Source: Nemopilema nomurai
Lineage: Eukaryota; Cnidaria; Scyphozoa; Rhizostomeae; Rhizostomatidae
Assembly (NCBI GenBank): GCA_003864495.1
Contig: ML133383.1
Coordinates: 3,989,560-4,053,559, forward strand
Reading direction: 5' to 3'
DNA: 64,000 nucleotides
Every line of letters begins with the position of its first letter. Position 1 is the stretch's first letter. Positions 12,722 through 23,356 of this stretch are shown piece by piece. A program made the position numbers and the translations under genes. The notes under the pieces were generated by a model. That model worked only from the letters and a program-made list of their open reading frames with translations. It did not search any database and was not told where the DNA came from.

Positions 12722-12901
12722 AAAGACAAGCCAGTTGTCACCTTTTTCCTGAAGGCCCCCTTATCTGAATGGGAGCAAATGCTTATACCCAAATTGCAAA
12801 AAGAGCCCTGGTTGGGGTCCAAAGCATCTTCAGATTCCAAGAGGAGATCAAACACTTCCAGACTTACTCATTTGAACATACATCAGGCAATTAAGTATTG
12901 A
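12722..12901 (+). pseudogene. exon-like open segment, unassigned
   Basis: Directly after a TTTCCAG acceptor, a frame entered with one leftover base runs 59 codons to TGA. It includes KDKPVVTFFLKAPLSEWEQM and a basic/serine-rich end. It lies about 470 bp downstream of the decayed gene on the same strand and may be its last exon. No family was recognised. Confidence 0.35.
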
Positions 12902-13615
12902 TTTCTAAAACAAAGTCAGTAACACAAATTAGAAAAAAACCTGAGAGTTTCTTTGGATTTGTTTGCTAATTGTTGTTTTTAATCACTTGTTGCACTTATA
13001 AATGGGTAGGTTTCAATTAAAGATAAACTCTTGATAATGTCTCTTTCTTGCTTGCTTTGCTTGTCGAATCATGCAGACTTTTTATTTTTTAGTATTAATC
13101 TAATCAATAGAACAAACAAAATATTGAGAATGCAGATTTATGGCAAGATCATTATTAGATCTCATGTGAAAAACAATTAGTCCATGGCTACTCCATTACT
13201 TTCATACTTGTACATGGTTTGAGGAGCTGGGCTAAAAAAATTTCCGAAACAGCTAATCTAATGGCGGAAAGGATTCAAGGGGCAAGACATAAAATCATCA
13301 AACACAGTTCTAATTTTTTAACAGGGCTGATCCCTCATTGATGCTTATTGGGTTTCAGCCAGAACAAACCACAGGAAGCGAGGGGATATTGTTCCTCTTA
13401 CCGTTGCTACAAGTTTAAAACTTGAGAAAACACCCTTTTGTTGTACTTGTGTAGAATAATAAGATAAATTAATAGGCATTGGTATGAAGTATCAAAATAC
13501 AGACTACAAGATGAAAATACATTGTGAAATTGTATGCAGTTGCATCAAATGGTTGACCTTCATTTAGTTGCTATATTCTCTTGCATTACCTGAAAGCTTT
13601 TTGTAAAACATTTCT
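12902..13615. other. intergenic
   Basis: AT-rich sequence with one short acceptor-like/open segment near 13331-13420 and no supported gene. The part next to 13616 is the 3' flank of GST copy B. Confidence 0.35.
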
Positions 13616-14371
13616 TCAGGGGATTGCTGTCCCCTTGCGAATTGCTTGAGCAACCTTAGATTGGGCTTGGTTTTCTGCGTAAGACTGATAAACTTTTAAA
13701 ATAAATGGGAGGTCCACTCTGGCAGGCTTAAAACTTGGATGTTCCTGTACGCTTCTCCACCAAACGTGAAACCGCTTGAATTCTTCTTCTTCTGGCACTT
13801 CAAAACCTCTAAAATGGTTGAGAGCTCCAAACCGCTCCACATGTGGTGCAAGCATGATATCCACCATGCTAAACTTTTCACCAAAGAAAAATGGGCCACT
13901 GGAATAGTTCTGCATTTCAATGCTTATTGATTTAATTGCATGCAGAAGTTTAACTTTTGCTTGCTCCCTATCCTCATCACATTCCTTCAACAGAATTTCA
14001 TAAAATGCAAGCACAACATTTTTGTTAATAAATTCACACCATGTTCTAGCAATTGCCCTCTCCACAGGTGTTTTTGGCAGCAATGATCTGTCACCCTTTG
14101 ACCACATTTCGTCAATGTACTGCAAAATTATATAGGAATCATTGATGCAATGGCCTTGGTCTTTCATAGCTGGAACAAGTCCTTTGCTGTTCACTTCAAA
14201 TAAGCTTGCTGGTTTGTTTTTAAGGTCTACTTCAACTGCCTCAAACTGGACTCCCAACTCATGCATGGCAATAACAACCCTCTCAGCAAAAGGGCATTCT
14301 TTTGCAGTCCATACCTTTGGAAGGCTTTTATCTTCTGGTTCAAAGTTTCTGACTGCATTTGGAGTTTCCAT
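13616..14371 (-). CDS. omega-class glutathione S-transferase-like protein, copy B
   Basis: A 251-residue paralogue of copy A, differing by scattered substitutions over most of its length, with CPFAER at the same place, the VPAM cis-proline segment and the same C-terminal helical half. It is about ten residues longer at the C-terminus, which diverges completely between copies. The METPN start is supported by a splice acceptor (GCATAGCAG) directly before it, as in copy A. The coding region has no introns. Expected role: cytosolic glutathione-dependent thioltransferase or dehydroascorbate reductase. The shared intronless structure and shared pre-ATG acceptor imply tandem duplication of an already intronless gene, followed by transposon accumulation between the copies. 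Confidence 0.92.
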   Translation of the reverse strand: METPNAVRNFEPEDKSLPKVWTAKECPFAERVVIAMHELGVQFEAVEVDLKNKPASLFEVNSKGLVPAMKDQGHCINDSYIILQYIDEMWSKGDRSLLPKTPVERAIARTWCEFINKNVVLAFYEILLKECDEDREQAKVKLLHAIKSISIEMQNYSSGPFFFGEKFSMVDIMLAPHVERFGALNHFRGFEVPEEEEFKRFHVWWRSVQEHPSFKPARVDLPFILKVYQSYAENQAQSKVAQAIRKGTAIP

Positions 14372-15138
14372 CTGCTATGCAAAAATGCTAAAATATATCA
14401 CAGTTAACCTTAATCAGATTTATAAAAATTTTAAATCAATTTTAAGTATAGGGTGGTAGGCAAAGGATTTTTGCTTGAGTATATTGGCAACATATTTTTG
14501 AAGTTTATTTCCCAACTTCCTCCGTTTCCTTGTTATTTCATTTTATTTTCTTAAATTTGTTCCACATCTAAATTGAAGGCTCTTCTTAGGGACAGTGCAA
14601 AATTCATTTTACTACATGGCCGGTGGAGAAAAAAAATCTTGTAAAAATATCCACCTGTAAGTCGGTATAAAGTCTGTCAAGAAACCAATTGCCCGGTCAC
14701 CCTCTCTTTAAAAATACACTTGCCCTTTATCTTGCAATAAGAAGTTTGAGTCCCGTTTTCAAAGGAGCAAAAATGCTTCAATGCAATTAGGAAAGCGTGT
14801 CCTAAATGTGCTGCTGGTAACTCGTATCGCTCGCAGGTGCCAACATCTCTCTTTACTTGTACATATCATATCTCTTTATCTTCCTCGGAATCTATCCTAT
14901 ATCGTTTGAAAATTTCTAGCAGCATAGTTTCCTAGAAAGTTGCAAAACATAAGATTTTATTAATCAACTGCCAACAATAGAACCACTGACCAAATTGTGC
15001 GTAGTAATACCAATTATTGGGTCCTTGTACAGTATGCAATAGAAAGAGAGATAGTTACACCAGAGGGCGAAAACGGACCAATATGCAAATAGTTATGCCC
15101 GAAAATCGTTGATACAAATCATTGCATTCACCACTCAC
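14372..15138. other. putative 5'-UTR intron of GST copy B
   Basis: The segment is bounded on the minus strand by a donor-like GTGAGT at 15138-15133 and the acceptor that ends at the GST ATG. No coding sequence was seen inside. Confidence 0.4.
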
Positions 15139-15190
15139 CTTTGCTGAGCTGCAACTTTGCGAGTCTCTTTGGTGTTAGATCCGGAACGAG
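15139..15190 (-). other. putative non-coding first exon of GST copy B
   Basis: A strong minus-strand donor (AAAG|GTGAGT) at 15139/15138 is the nearest good partner for the acceptor that abuts the GST start codon. The 5' limit is arbitrary because no promoter element could be fixed. Confidence 0.35.
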
Positions 15191-15369
15191 ACCGGTTTCA
15201 TATTTCACAATTACAAAATCTTGTGTGTTTTATGAACGGCGGCACAACCCCAGAACAGCATTGGGAATACAATCTGTTTCGTGCAAACTAGAATTCCTAC
15301 ATTTATTCCTATTGCAAAAGAACTACACAACTTAACAGGATTTTTCTTGCTTCTCCGTTGATATGCGTA

Positions 15370-15436
15370 CACGCTTTTTTATAAGAAACCACTTTACAAG
15401 GAACCTTGAGGTGTAGGTTCCTTACAAAAAAGTGTG
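15370..15436. mobile_element. 67-bp TA-flanked MITE, minimal copy
   Basis: Starts CACGCTTTTTTATAAG, ends with the near reverse complement (ACAAAAAAGTGTG), and is flanked by TA on both sides. A GGAACCT/AGGTTCC pair lies just inside. The 398-bp element at 21892 has the same termini, so this is an internally deleted member of one family. TA duplication points to Tc1/mariner-type mobilisation. Confidence 0.6.
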
Positions 15437-16210
15437 TACTTGGATTTCTATCACTGCCAGGGGGGCACTCAGCAGATAGACCTAGTCCAAGGTAAGTACA
15501 AGAAATTTGCAGGCCACCCAAATAAATTAACTCATTACAAAAGACCCAAAATTGTAAGCAAAAAGTAGCAAAGAAGCTCCCTAAATTCATGCAATCCACC
15601 TATGATTACTGAAGACCATAAAAGAAGGCGCAAAGAAGGCAAGGGGCAGATCCAGAGAAAGTGGGGCAGTAGATGACAGGGGTGTTGAAAATTCCCAGTA
15701 ATTGATGACGAGTGTAGACGTAATACAGCAAATTCCGAATCTTACTCCTGATAGGAAGGTCACCAACTAGCGCTCTATGAAAGTCATTCCAAATAAATTG
15801 CATCAAAGCAATAAACAATTTTCCCTTAAATCTGACAATTTACAAGCTGAAAATTTGTCTTAAATTTTTCTTGGCATAGTGGTCTAAAACCTTTTTTTTT
15901 CATTCTCTGTTCCGTCGTTGTGGTTCGAGCTGAGATCTTTCATCAGCCCTCGGGCTTTTTCTCATCGTGAGAAATCTTTTCATAACGATTTATGGGCGCA
16001 ATATTCAAAAAGGGGCGCCAGACCAGCTTCGATTCTGCGAAAGGTACCATACTCTTAGATACCATATAAATCTGCCATTGGTAACGATCTCGTTGCTTTC
16101 TGCATTTATGCCTTAATATCAATCAAAATTTAAGTAAGTGAGGAGAAATGGTAAGAAAGTGCTTCATAATGGATTAATTTGAGGTGTTCTTTTTCAAAAA
16201 CTTGCTACCT
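15437..16210. other. intergenic, nothing recognised
   Basis: No supportable gene or repeat. Short minus-strand open frames near 15606-15818 show no homology that I recognise. Confidence 0.35.
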
Positions 16211-16218
16211 TCGTAGGT

Positions 16219-17586
16219 CAGGGGCGGATCCAGAAAATTTTCTGATCGGTGCTCAACTTTGAATGTGCCACACTCGATAAAATTACCACACCCTATATTA
16301 AATTCGGTTTCGATGATCTATATACAAGAGTAGCTATGATATGTTTTGAAATCTATATCCTTTATGTTTGGTATAGGGTATTTCAGCCTGAAGAATAATA
16401 AATGAACATTTAGACTTAAAAACCTGATTTGATAAGAATTTTTTGGAATAGATGAAACTTGGGCATTTTTATTGAAAGAAACTTTTCTAGCAAATTAAAT
16501 TCGTGAGTCACGTTAGCGTTGTTCCCACTGAAAGGATGGCTGTCAATAAAGATTAGCGTGGAAATGCCATCACTTTCAGAAAGCAATTATCACCACCATG
16601 ATGTTTTGTCGTGAAATCATCAAGAACAAAGTTGCAAAATGCGTGGCCTAGTCACTCAAGTCCGCTGATTAACCCTTCGCGTTATGTAGCGCCTTTTATA
16701 GAATTTCAACATGTAACTTTTTATTGTTAAGAAAAAGTTTTCTTATGAAAAAAGGCGGATACACCGATTTCTGAATGTATAAAAGATGTTGCTTTTTGAG
16801 CTGCCAGGACCAAATTCCCAGGGCGACCTCAACCCCCAAATAACATTGTTCCGTAAATAAAAACACATTAAAGTTGATCTGCAATTATAGGCTATGCAGA
16901 AACAAAACTATAAGCCATGGCCTCTCTTGCTCTCCCCACCAAGAGAGTATGCTCGCCTCCCCTTCTCTAATACATCGATTGCCACCAATTTGATTCTATT
17001 TACAGCGTCGAACTGTTCATTTTTAAAAGCATCTTGTAAGCACGACAGAAGATTCTTGCACTCATCCATCTCGTCCCACGAAGACAAGTGAATGAATCCT
17101 AATCGTTTATTGGCTATTTCGACCTGCAAGTGCAAATGCAAGTGATTGGCTAATATTCGATCTGAGCACCGGTGAGAAAGTAGATGATTGGCTAGCTCCA
17201 TTCTTGAGGACTCTATTCTACTGACCCACCGGTGCTCGGAATACAATCGAATAACAGAATTTCATTGTAGGGTGAAATTCGCAATTCGTATTGTTACTGG
17301 TCAGCATTCAAATTCTGTCAGAATCTTGTTCCGGTAAATACTCACTTTGATATGAAACTTATGAAACTATAGCGCAGCAAAAGAAAGCAGTTCAGATAGA
17401 AATGTGGTATTTTCGTGTAAAAGAGGGAAGAAATATCGAATTTCTCATTGGTAGAAGGTGTTTGTTTTATTTTGTGACATCTATTTAGCTTGATTTTAAG
17501 CACAAATTAACTTTGGTCAGAAACACAACTCTGAAAACCTGACCGGTGCTCAAGCACCCTTTGCACCCCCCCTGGATCCACCACTG
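16219..17586. mobile_element. non-autonomous hAT element with perfect 8-bp target duplication
   Basis: The element begins CAGGGGCGGATCCAG and ends CTGGATCCACCACTG, imperfect terminal inverted repeats of the hAT CAG...CTG type. It is flanked on both sides by the identical 8-bp duplication TCGTAGGT (16211-16218 and 17587-17594). The word GAGCACCGGT recurs inside, close to the right end. A 112-codon minus-strand open frame (16908-17246) has no transposase similarity that I can see, so the element is classed as non-autonomous. The intact duplication suggests a fairly recent insertion. Confidence 0.85.
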
Positions 17587-17594
17587 TCGTAGGT

Positions 17595-19518
17595 GATGTT
17601 TCTCTCCTTTGCCCTTCTTTATTAGCCATGGTGCTATTAATCATATGAGCCAGTAGGCTATTATATGACTGCAAGTGACCAATGTCCATGGAGACTTCGA
17701 GCGCCCAGTTGATAAAAACATACTATTAACTTGCAAAAATTCATACTAGACTAAAAGAAAGCCGAGTAAACATTAGATAGGAATGCTGACCAAAGGAACA
17801 ATTAAAGACTTGCTGGTTCCTACGAATATGCTGTACGCAATGCTGAATTCACAACTTTTGACACAGACTCATATATATATGTTATTTTTTTTCGCTGTCA
17901 ACCATAATTTTCAGTGAATAAAATTAAAGCTCCCACATTTTTGTTTCCACGTTTTCATAACTTGTTTAGGACCATCGAGTCTCAGAGTTTCCAAATATCG
18001 TCTTCGACACTTTTGCCGACTTCAGGCCAAGCAACGCGGTTTCGGAAATTTTTTTCTGTGCATGCTCAGAAGAAGTACTAGACTCGTTCTAAGTTTGTCA
18101 TCTGTCATTATCGTCGAATCACCTGATAGTACGTCAACAACGTATCTAAATACAACATTTTAATATTCAGAATTGAGGGGGTCGACACTTCAGTCAATAC
18201 TAAGAAGCAGAATAATGGTTGCATCGAATGGTGTACCAACATCAAAATTAAATGTTAACACGACGTTGCTTCATTTCATCTCAAAAAATCTTTAGAAATG
18301 GGATCATAAAATTTCCTAGGAAGTGCTCCCAATCCCCAATCCTCCCGTTTTTGCTTGTTTATCCTTTCCCTTTATCAAAGCTTACACCCTACTTGAAATT
18401 TCTTAAAAAGCCACCATTGTATCACACGCGGTGCGTGCATCTAGGATTGGCAATGGTGATGCTAACGTTTACTCGTTCCTTTGAACATGCACCGCACCCC
18501 TCAAGAGCTTTCCAAGGCGAAACTCCCTAAAGCAGAATGTCGAATGGTTCCCAAAATAGTCCCCCACAATCTCCTTAGAAATGTTTGCCCATTCTCCCAT
18601 GCAGCATGTAACTAAAACGGATAGCTCCCTTGTTCCCCACAACCTCTTCGGGCACCCACTTCTGATTTCATACGCTGCAGCGGCTACTTCGCATACACAA
18701 CATAACCAGCTTTACACGTAGCAATTCTAATTTCCAAGAACACGAGTGAAAATTGTTTGCTTTGGGTTACTGTTCTTTTAGAGGTATAATTGCATGCTTT
18801 GCCTTCAAGACCATCTTTGCTATTAAAGGTGACATCATTTGAAACTGGCCCCAATCACATCGCACAACTTCTGTATCTGGGTTATGGGGCTATTAGGTGT
18901 GGGGGCTGAACTAGGAGCAAGAAGAACCTGCTAACTAGAAGGGCCTAATGGGAAATTTATGGAAAGGCAACCTGCCTTCTCACCTGTTTACTACTAATGT
19001 GCATTACTGGTAACTTAACAGTTTTGCCTATGGCAAGAGGGTTTTCTCAGCACTTTTCAAGGTTCATGTGCATATGTCTTATCGCACTGAAAACAAGTTT
19101 TTACTTGCAGGAACATAGAATATTTTGCCCATTAGAAAACATCAAAATTCAAAAACATTATTGCTATATAATATACCCAAACACATAATTCATCAATGTA
19201 TTTATTACAATCAGGGTTTTAAGAAAACTTTATTGTAATTCTATTTGTTTCCTAAAAACTATTTAAACTAGCAAACAGGTATGTATTTACATTAAATAGT
19301 TAAATAGTTAAGCTGCAGTTTTTTAAAAACTCCTTTCTGTAACTCTGTAACTTCTCTGTACTATGAACAATATCTCTTTTACTGTTTACCTACACTGGAT
19401 CTCTTTCTTAAAATGCAGTAAAAGAATTAGTTCATAAACAGCCAGAACTCCAACCAAAACAAATCAAATGTTGGTCATCCATGTAACTGGAGAATACTTG
19501 TCTTGCACATGACTTCTT
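17595..19518. other. intergenic, nothing recognised
   Basis: Nearly 2 kb between the hAT element and the last exon of the ZFAND2-like gene. The right part is probably the 3' UTR of that gene. No coding exon, RNA gene or clear repeat was seen. Confidence 0.4.
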
Positions 19519-21275
19519 CTAGTGAACTGCTATAGTTGTGGGTGGCAGAGGGATACAAGAGTGGTCTCCACTATGGCGATGCCTATAACAGCACAACAAT
19601 TAATGCTTCAAGCATGAGGTAAATTAACGAGACTTGTCGCTTATCAGAGCCACTAACACAAAGATGATGCCAAATTTGGATGTGATTTTTTAAATTCTTT
19701 TAAAAAGAAAAGGTCAAGGTAGACTCTCAAATGATAGCTGAAAGATCATTTCCAGACAACCTTCATAAGTAAGAAGAAAATAGCAATGAAGTGGGTCTAA
19801 ATCCAAGTGAAAAAGTCACTATTCATTACAATATCTTTCTGTAAGACTCACCTAACACAAAAGATTTTCTGACAATCATGACAGTTGAAAGGAACAAGAC
19901 TGTGCTGTTTACAGTTCATTTGAGAACAAACATTTTTCCTTCTTTTTTCTGCAAGCAGCTTTTGACATCCACTTCTTATATGTTTCTCAACCTACAGAAG
20001 GCATTTACACAAATATATAGTCGGCTTAGAAGTCAAATGACATGAAAATAACTAGATATCTTTTTCAATAGCTAATGATCAATAGAAATGAGAAGATAAT
20101 CTAGAAGAAAAGTGATACAAAATTCTTTAATTTACAAATAATTTTCGTTCTTTTGCATATAATATGACAATTTAAAAAAAGGAACGTTACCTGATCATTA
20201 ATAGATGTACTGGAACTAAGGGCAACCAAGCGGCCACAAAGAGGACAATTTGGTATAACTCGCTGTGAAATGTACAACTTAGTTTATTATGAAAGACATT
20301 AATGATAGGTCAAAAGATTCTAGGCACCGTTGCTGCAAAAATGTGATTAATAGATTAATTAATTTTCAACATTTTTGAACTAATTCAGGTCAAGATTTGG
20401 CAATACCATTATCACTGCTAGTAGTTAGATTGAAGCAAAATCAAGCCAACAGTGTGATTCTCGTAATGAAAAGTTCATATCCTTTGTACTGGCTGGTATA
20501 TAAAATTTGATGGGTTGGTTGTTCTATTAGGCTCGTATCAGTAATGTTGAACTAGGCTTGCGTAAATTTTATCAATTGTCAAAGGCAACAGGATTCCTAC
20601 AATTTTGCTCTCTTATTTTCAATATCATGGTATTATAGGTAGGTCAATAGAGAAATAAGAATAACTTACATCTTGGTTTACAAATGATGGGCAGTGGTGT
20701 TCTTTGGCATTGTGATGTTGATCACTAAAACACAGGAGGCAAGATTGCAGACACTCTCTGGCTTAAAACATTTCAACTTTTTCTTCTTCTTTAAAACACA
20801 CAAATTAGGGAGCATCACGTATGTTATTGTACTTTCCTGCGCAAGTGCATAAGAAAACGTCTTAAAAATGATTGGTTTCTACTTAAGACAAATCAAAGCC
20901 TGTGAGAATTGAAAGTGGAGAGTAATTCACTAAACTTGTAGATCCCGAGCTGGCACCAAAATAAACATAAAATACAGTTTAAAATAAAACGTTCAAAGTT
21001 TCAGTCGGATACTATATATTTAATTACGCTAAATAGTGTAACAGTAACAACATCGAGAACATTTACTAAAAGGACATCGATAAAGTTAACCTCCATAAAC
21101 ATCAGCCTCCAAACTTAGCCACCTGCGTGTAAACTACTTTGCAAGATAAAATGACTAACCAGAATGATAACATGCAAAAGTCACATTTGAAGGGCAAGTA
21201 GTCCAGTCGATTGCAATCTTTTCTAGAGCAATGTTTTCCGATTGCCATCAAGTCGATCTCTTGAGAATTCGCCAT
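19519..21275 (-). CDS. ZFAND2: ZFAND2-like protein with two AN1-type zinc fingers
   Basis: Five minus-strand exons join in frame with GT-AG introns: 21275-21160, 20724-20670, 20262-20191, 19991-19852, 19582-19519. The 148-residue product matches the layout and length of ZFAND2A (AIRAP). A first AN1 finger starts AIGKHCSRKDCNRLDYLPFK and closes FCDQHHNAKEHHC. A CPLC linker segment (IPNCPLCGRLVAL) follows, then a basic segment and a second AN1 finger (VPFNCHDCQKIFCVRHRHSG, ending DHSC). ZFAND2 proteins associate with the 26S proteasome and p97/VCP in arsenite and proteotoxic stress. The C-terminus stops soon after the second finger, so the ubiquitin-interacting motifs and CaaX box of ZFAND2B are absent. 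The short exons make this gene easy to miss. Confidence 0.92.
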
Positions 21276-21542
21276 CGCCTAAACTGGTATCCGGTGCACG
21301 ATAAACAGTTTGTCTTTCTTTCTCACGCAGTAAACTGAAAATGGTTAATATATGGTGCTCAACTCCATTTATAAAAAGACACCGGACAATTTGCTGATTC
21401 ATAATGAAGTTTTTTTTGCATTGAACCAGATCGTCTGGAATGTACTGGAATGTTCTTGGAAATGTTATCGTAGCCTCGTTTTCACTGCAATTGCTCTTAA
21501 CCAATCATATTCAAGGGCCTAAGGTGCGAAGTGGAACGGTTC

Positions 21543-22433
21543 CAGGGGGATACTCATATATATATTTAGGACAGGGGTGCTCAGGGTACTTTTTTGGGTC
21601 TAGAATTCTAACGAAAGTTATGGGTCAGCCAATTATACAATTACTTTTTTGGTTTTATGAAATGCCGAATTATTTCTTTGGGTCTTGAATGTGAGAAACT
21701 TTTAAGAAATAGAGAGAAATAAGGTTTACACATTTAACATGATTTATTTTTCAACATAACGACATAAACAGGGCCCTATCTAGCAGCCCTAGGCAGCAGA
21801 CTGATTGGAAAATTTGAAAGTAAATTTCGTAGCTTTGATAATTATAGTGCATGTGTGTGCATATGATCTCAAGAGCATCTATGGAGCAGTACACGCTTTT
21901 TTTACAAGGAACCTACCACAAGGCCTAGTTCCAAAAGTTCCTTATTCGTAGACCTCAAGTCATCAGATTTTAGTACCAAAAGTTCCTTTAAAGTTCCTTA
22001 ATTTTCACTGCACATCAATAAGCCTTAACACTTAATAGAGATAGGGGCGAGATGGAGTATGCGGAAACTACTCAATAAAGCACTTGACACACGAATAGCA
22101 AACAATCTATGCGAATATTGGCTGCAAATGAATGGAACGGGCTTTTTAGCTCTTGATGCTTGCAGTTATAAAAAAATTTCAAATTGAAAAGTTCCCTAGG
22201 GATTTCGTTTTCAGTAGTATAAGTTCTTTATATATTTCGGCCTTCTACATGTAGGTTCCTTATAAAGTGGTTCCTTATAAAAAAGCGTGTATTCCTTGTT
22301 ATTTTTTTTGGGTGTTGAAGGCAAGAAAAATAATTGTTTGGGGTCAATTTTTATGCTAAAAATTATTTTTTGTGCTGATGGCTCGTACCCCAGCCTGAAC
22401 CCCTCTATCCCAAATATATATGAGTACCCCCTG
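21543..22433. mobile_element. MITE-like element with long imperfect terminal inverted repeats
   Basis: The left end reads CAGGGGGATACTCATATATA and the right end, read inward, CAGGGGGTACTCATATATATT. Similarity continues for about 50 bp on each side up to a GTACC/GGGTAC word. The interior is non-coding and contains the younger TA-flanked MITE. A GGTTC word occurs at both outer flanks, but the exact target duplication is uncertain. Confidence 0.6.
21892..22289. mobile_element. 398-bp TA-flanked MITE nested in another element
   Basis: Begins CACGCTTTTTTTACAAGGAACCT and ends AGGTTCC...AAAAAAGCGTG with TA on both sides, the same termini as the 67-bp copy at 15370. It sits inside the inverted-repeat element 21543-22433, so it inserted later. 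Non-coding. Confidence 0.6.
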
Positions 22434-23161
22434 GGGGTTCGATGTGAATGGTTCCAAATATTTCGTTCTTGCGTTCACACGAGAGCCTTGGAATGGTTCC
22501 AAACGGCTCCCAAAGGGTCCCAACATTGTTTCAAGCGAGAAGTAACATGACCTGGCCAACCAGGAACTTCCTTTTAGCATCTTGTTGATGATTTTTCATT
22601 GTGGTCAAACGTCTTAAAACCCTAGCCGATGGTCCTTGCACTCATATTCAAAATTCTTCACTGTCGTAAGCTATGAACAAGATGCAATTTGGACTTTTGT
22701 CACCAAACAGGCATCATGATCTATCAAACTAGAAGCAAACTAATTTGATTTTCAACCAGCAGTAAGAAACCTAATGTTTTAGAGATCATATTATATAAGG
22801 CTCCATACCAGTGCAAAAATAACCCCTCCCCCCCCGTTTACGTAGCGTTTTCATTTGGCTCGGTTCGGGAGCCAAATGGAACAGTTCCAAATTGAACTAC
22901 TTCTGTAGCGGAGCCAAAAGAGAACGGATTGCAGGTCTCAAATTGAACGGTTCCAACCGTTCTCGTTTAAACGCAACGCCCATTTTGGTTAGTTTGGGTC
23001 AATTGGTTTACATTTGCGTAAAGAACTTTTTTAGAGAGTAGGAAATCGAACATTAGGCACCTTTCTCCCCATCTAGTTTTTGCCTCCCGCCCCATTATGC
23101 GTCCGAGAAATTACAGCGGCAACAGAGCCTGGGAACTAGTCAGTGGTCCTCTTGCTACAAA
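22434..23161. other. upstream region of UQCR10 with short palindromic repeats
   Basis: Repeated GGTTCCAAA/TTTGGAACC-type words occur around 22440-22520 and 22850-22980, including a near-palindrome around CATTTGGCTC...GAGCCAAATG at 22853-22876. These look like old MITE arms. The promoter of UQCR10 should lie at the right end, but no TATA box is evident. Confidence 0.4.
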
Positions 23162-23356
23162 ATGGCGTTTGGAAAGAGAGTTTACGATCTTCTGTTCAGG
23201 AGAACCTCTACTTTTGCTCTCACTATCATAGTCAGTGCGCTTGTATTTGAAAGAGTTTATGACCAAGGTATGGATACCATGTGGGAATGGAAGAACAAAG
23301 GAAAACTTTGGAAGCATATAGAACCTGAGATAAGAGCCAGGAGTGAGAGTGCCTAA
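23162..23356 (+). CDS. UQCR10: cytochrome b-c1 complex subunit 9 (UQCR10/QCR9)
   Basis: A 64-residue single-exon protein with the family signature LLFRRTSTFALTIIV, which is nearly invariant in animals, and GKLWKHI near the C-terminus. The central hydrophobic stretch (about residues 17-32) is the single transmembrane helix that anchors this small subunit in the mitochondrial inner membrane. There it contacts cytochrome c1 and the Rieske protein in respiratory complex III. Length matches human UQCR10 (63 residues). The first ATG gives the standard N-terminus. It lies divergently from the ZFAND2-like gene and co-directionally with NUP35. Assignment is firm. Confidence 0.95.
   Translation: MAFGKRVYDLLFRRTSTFALTIIVSALVFERVYDQGMDTMWEWKNKGKLWKHIEPEIRARSESA

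Noticed and set aside
16908..17246. 112-codon minus-strand open frame inside the hAT element
   Set aside because: No transposase, zinc-finger or dimerisation motif. Probably chance.
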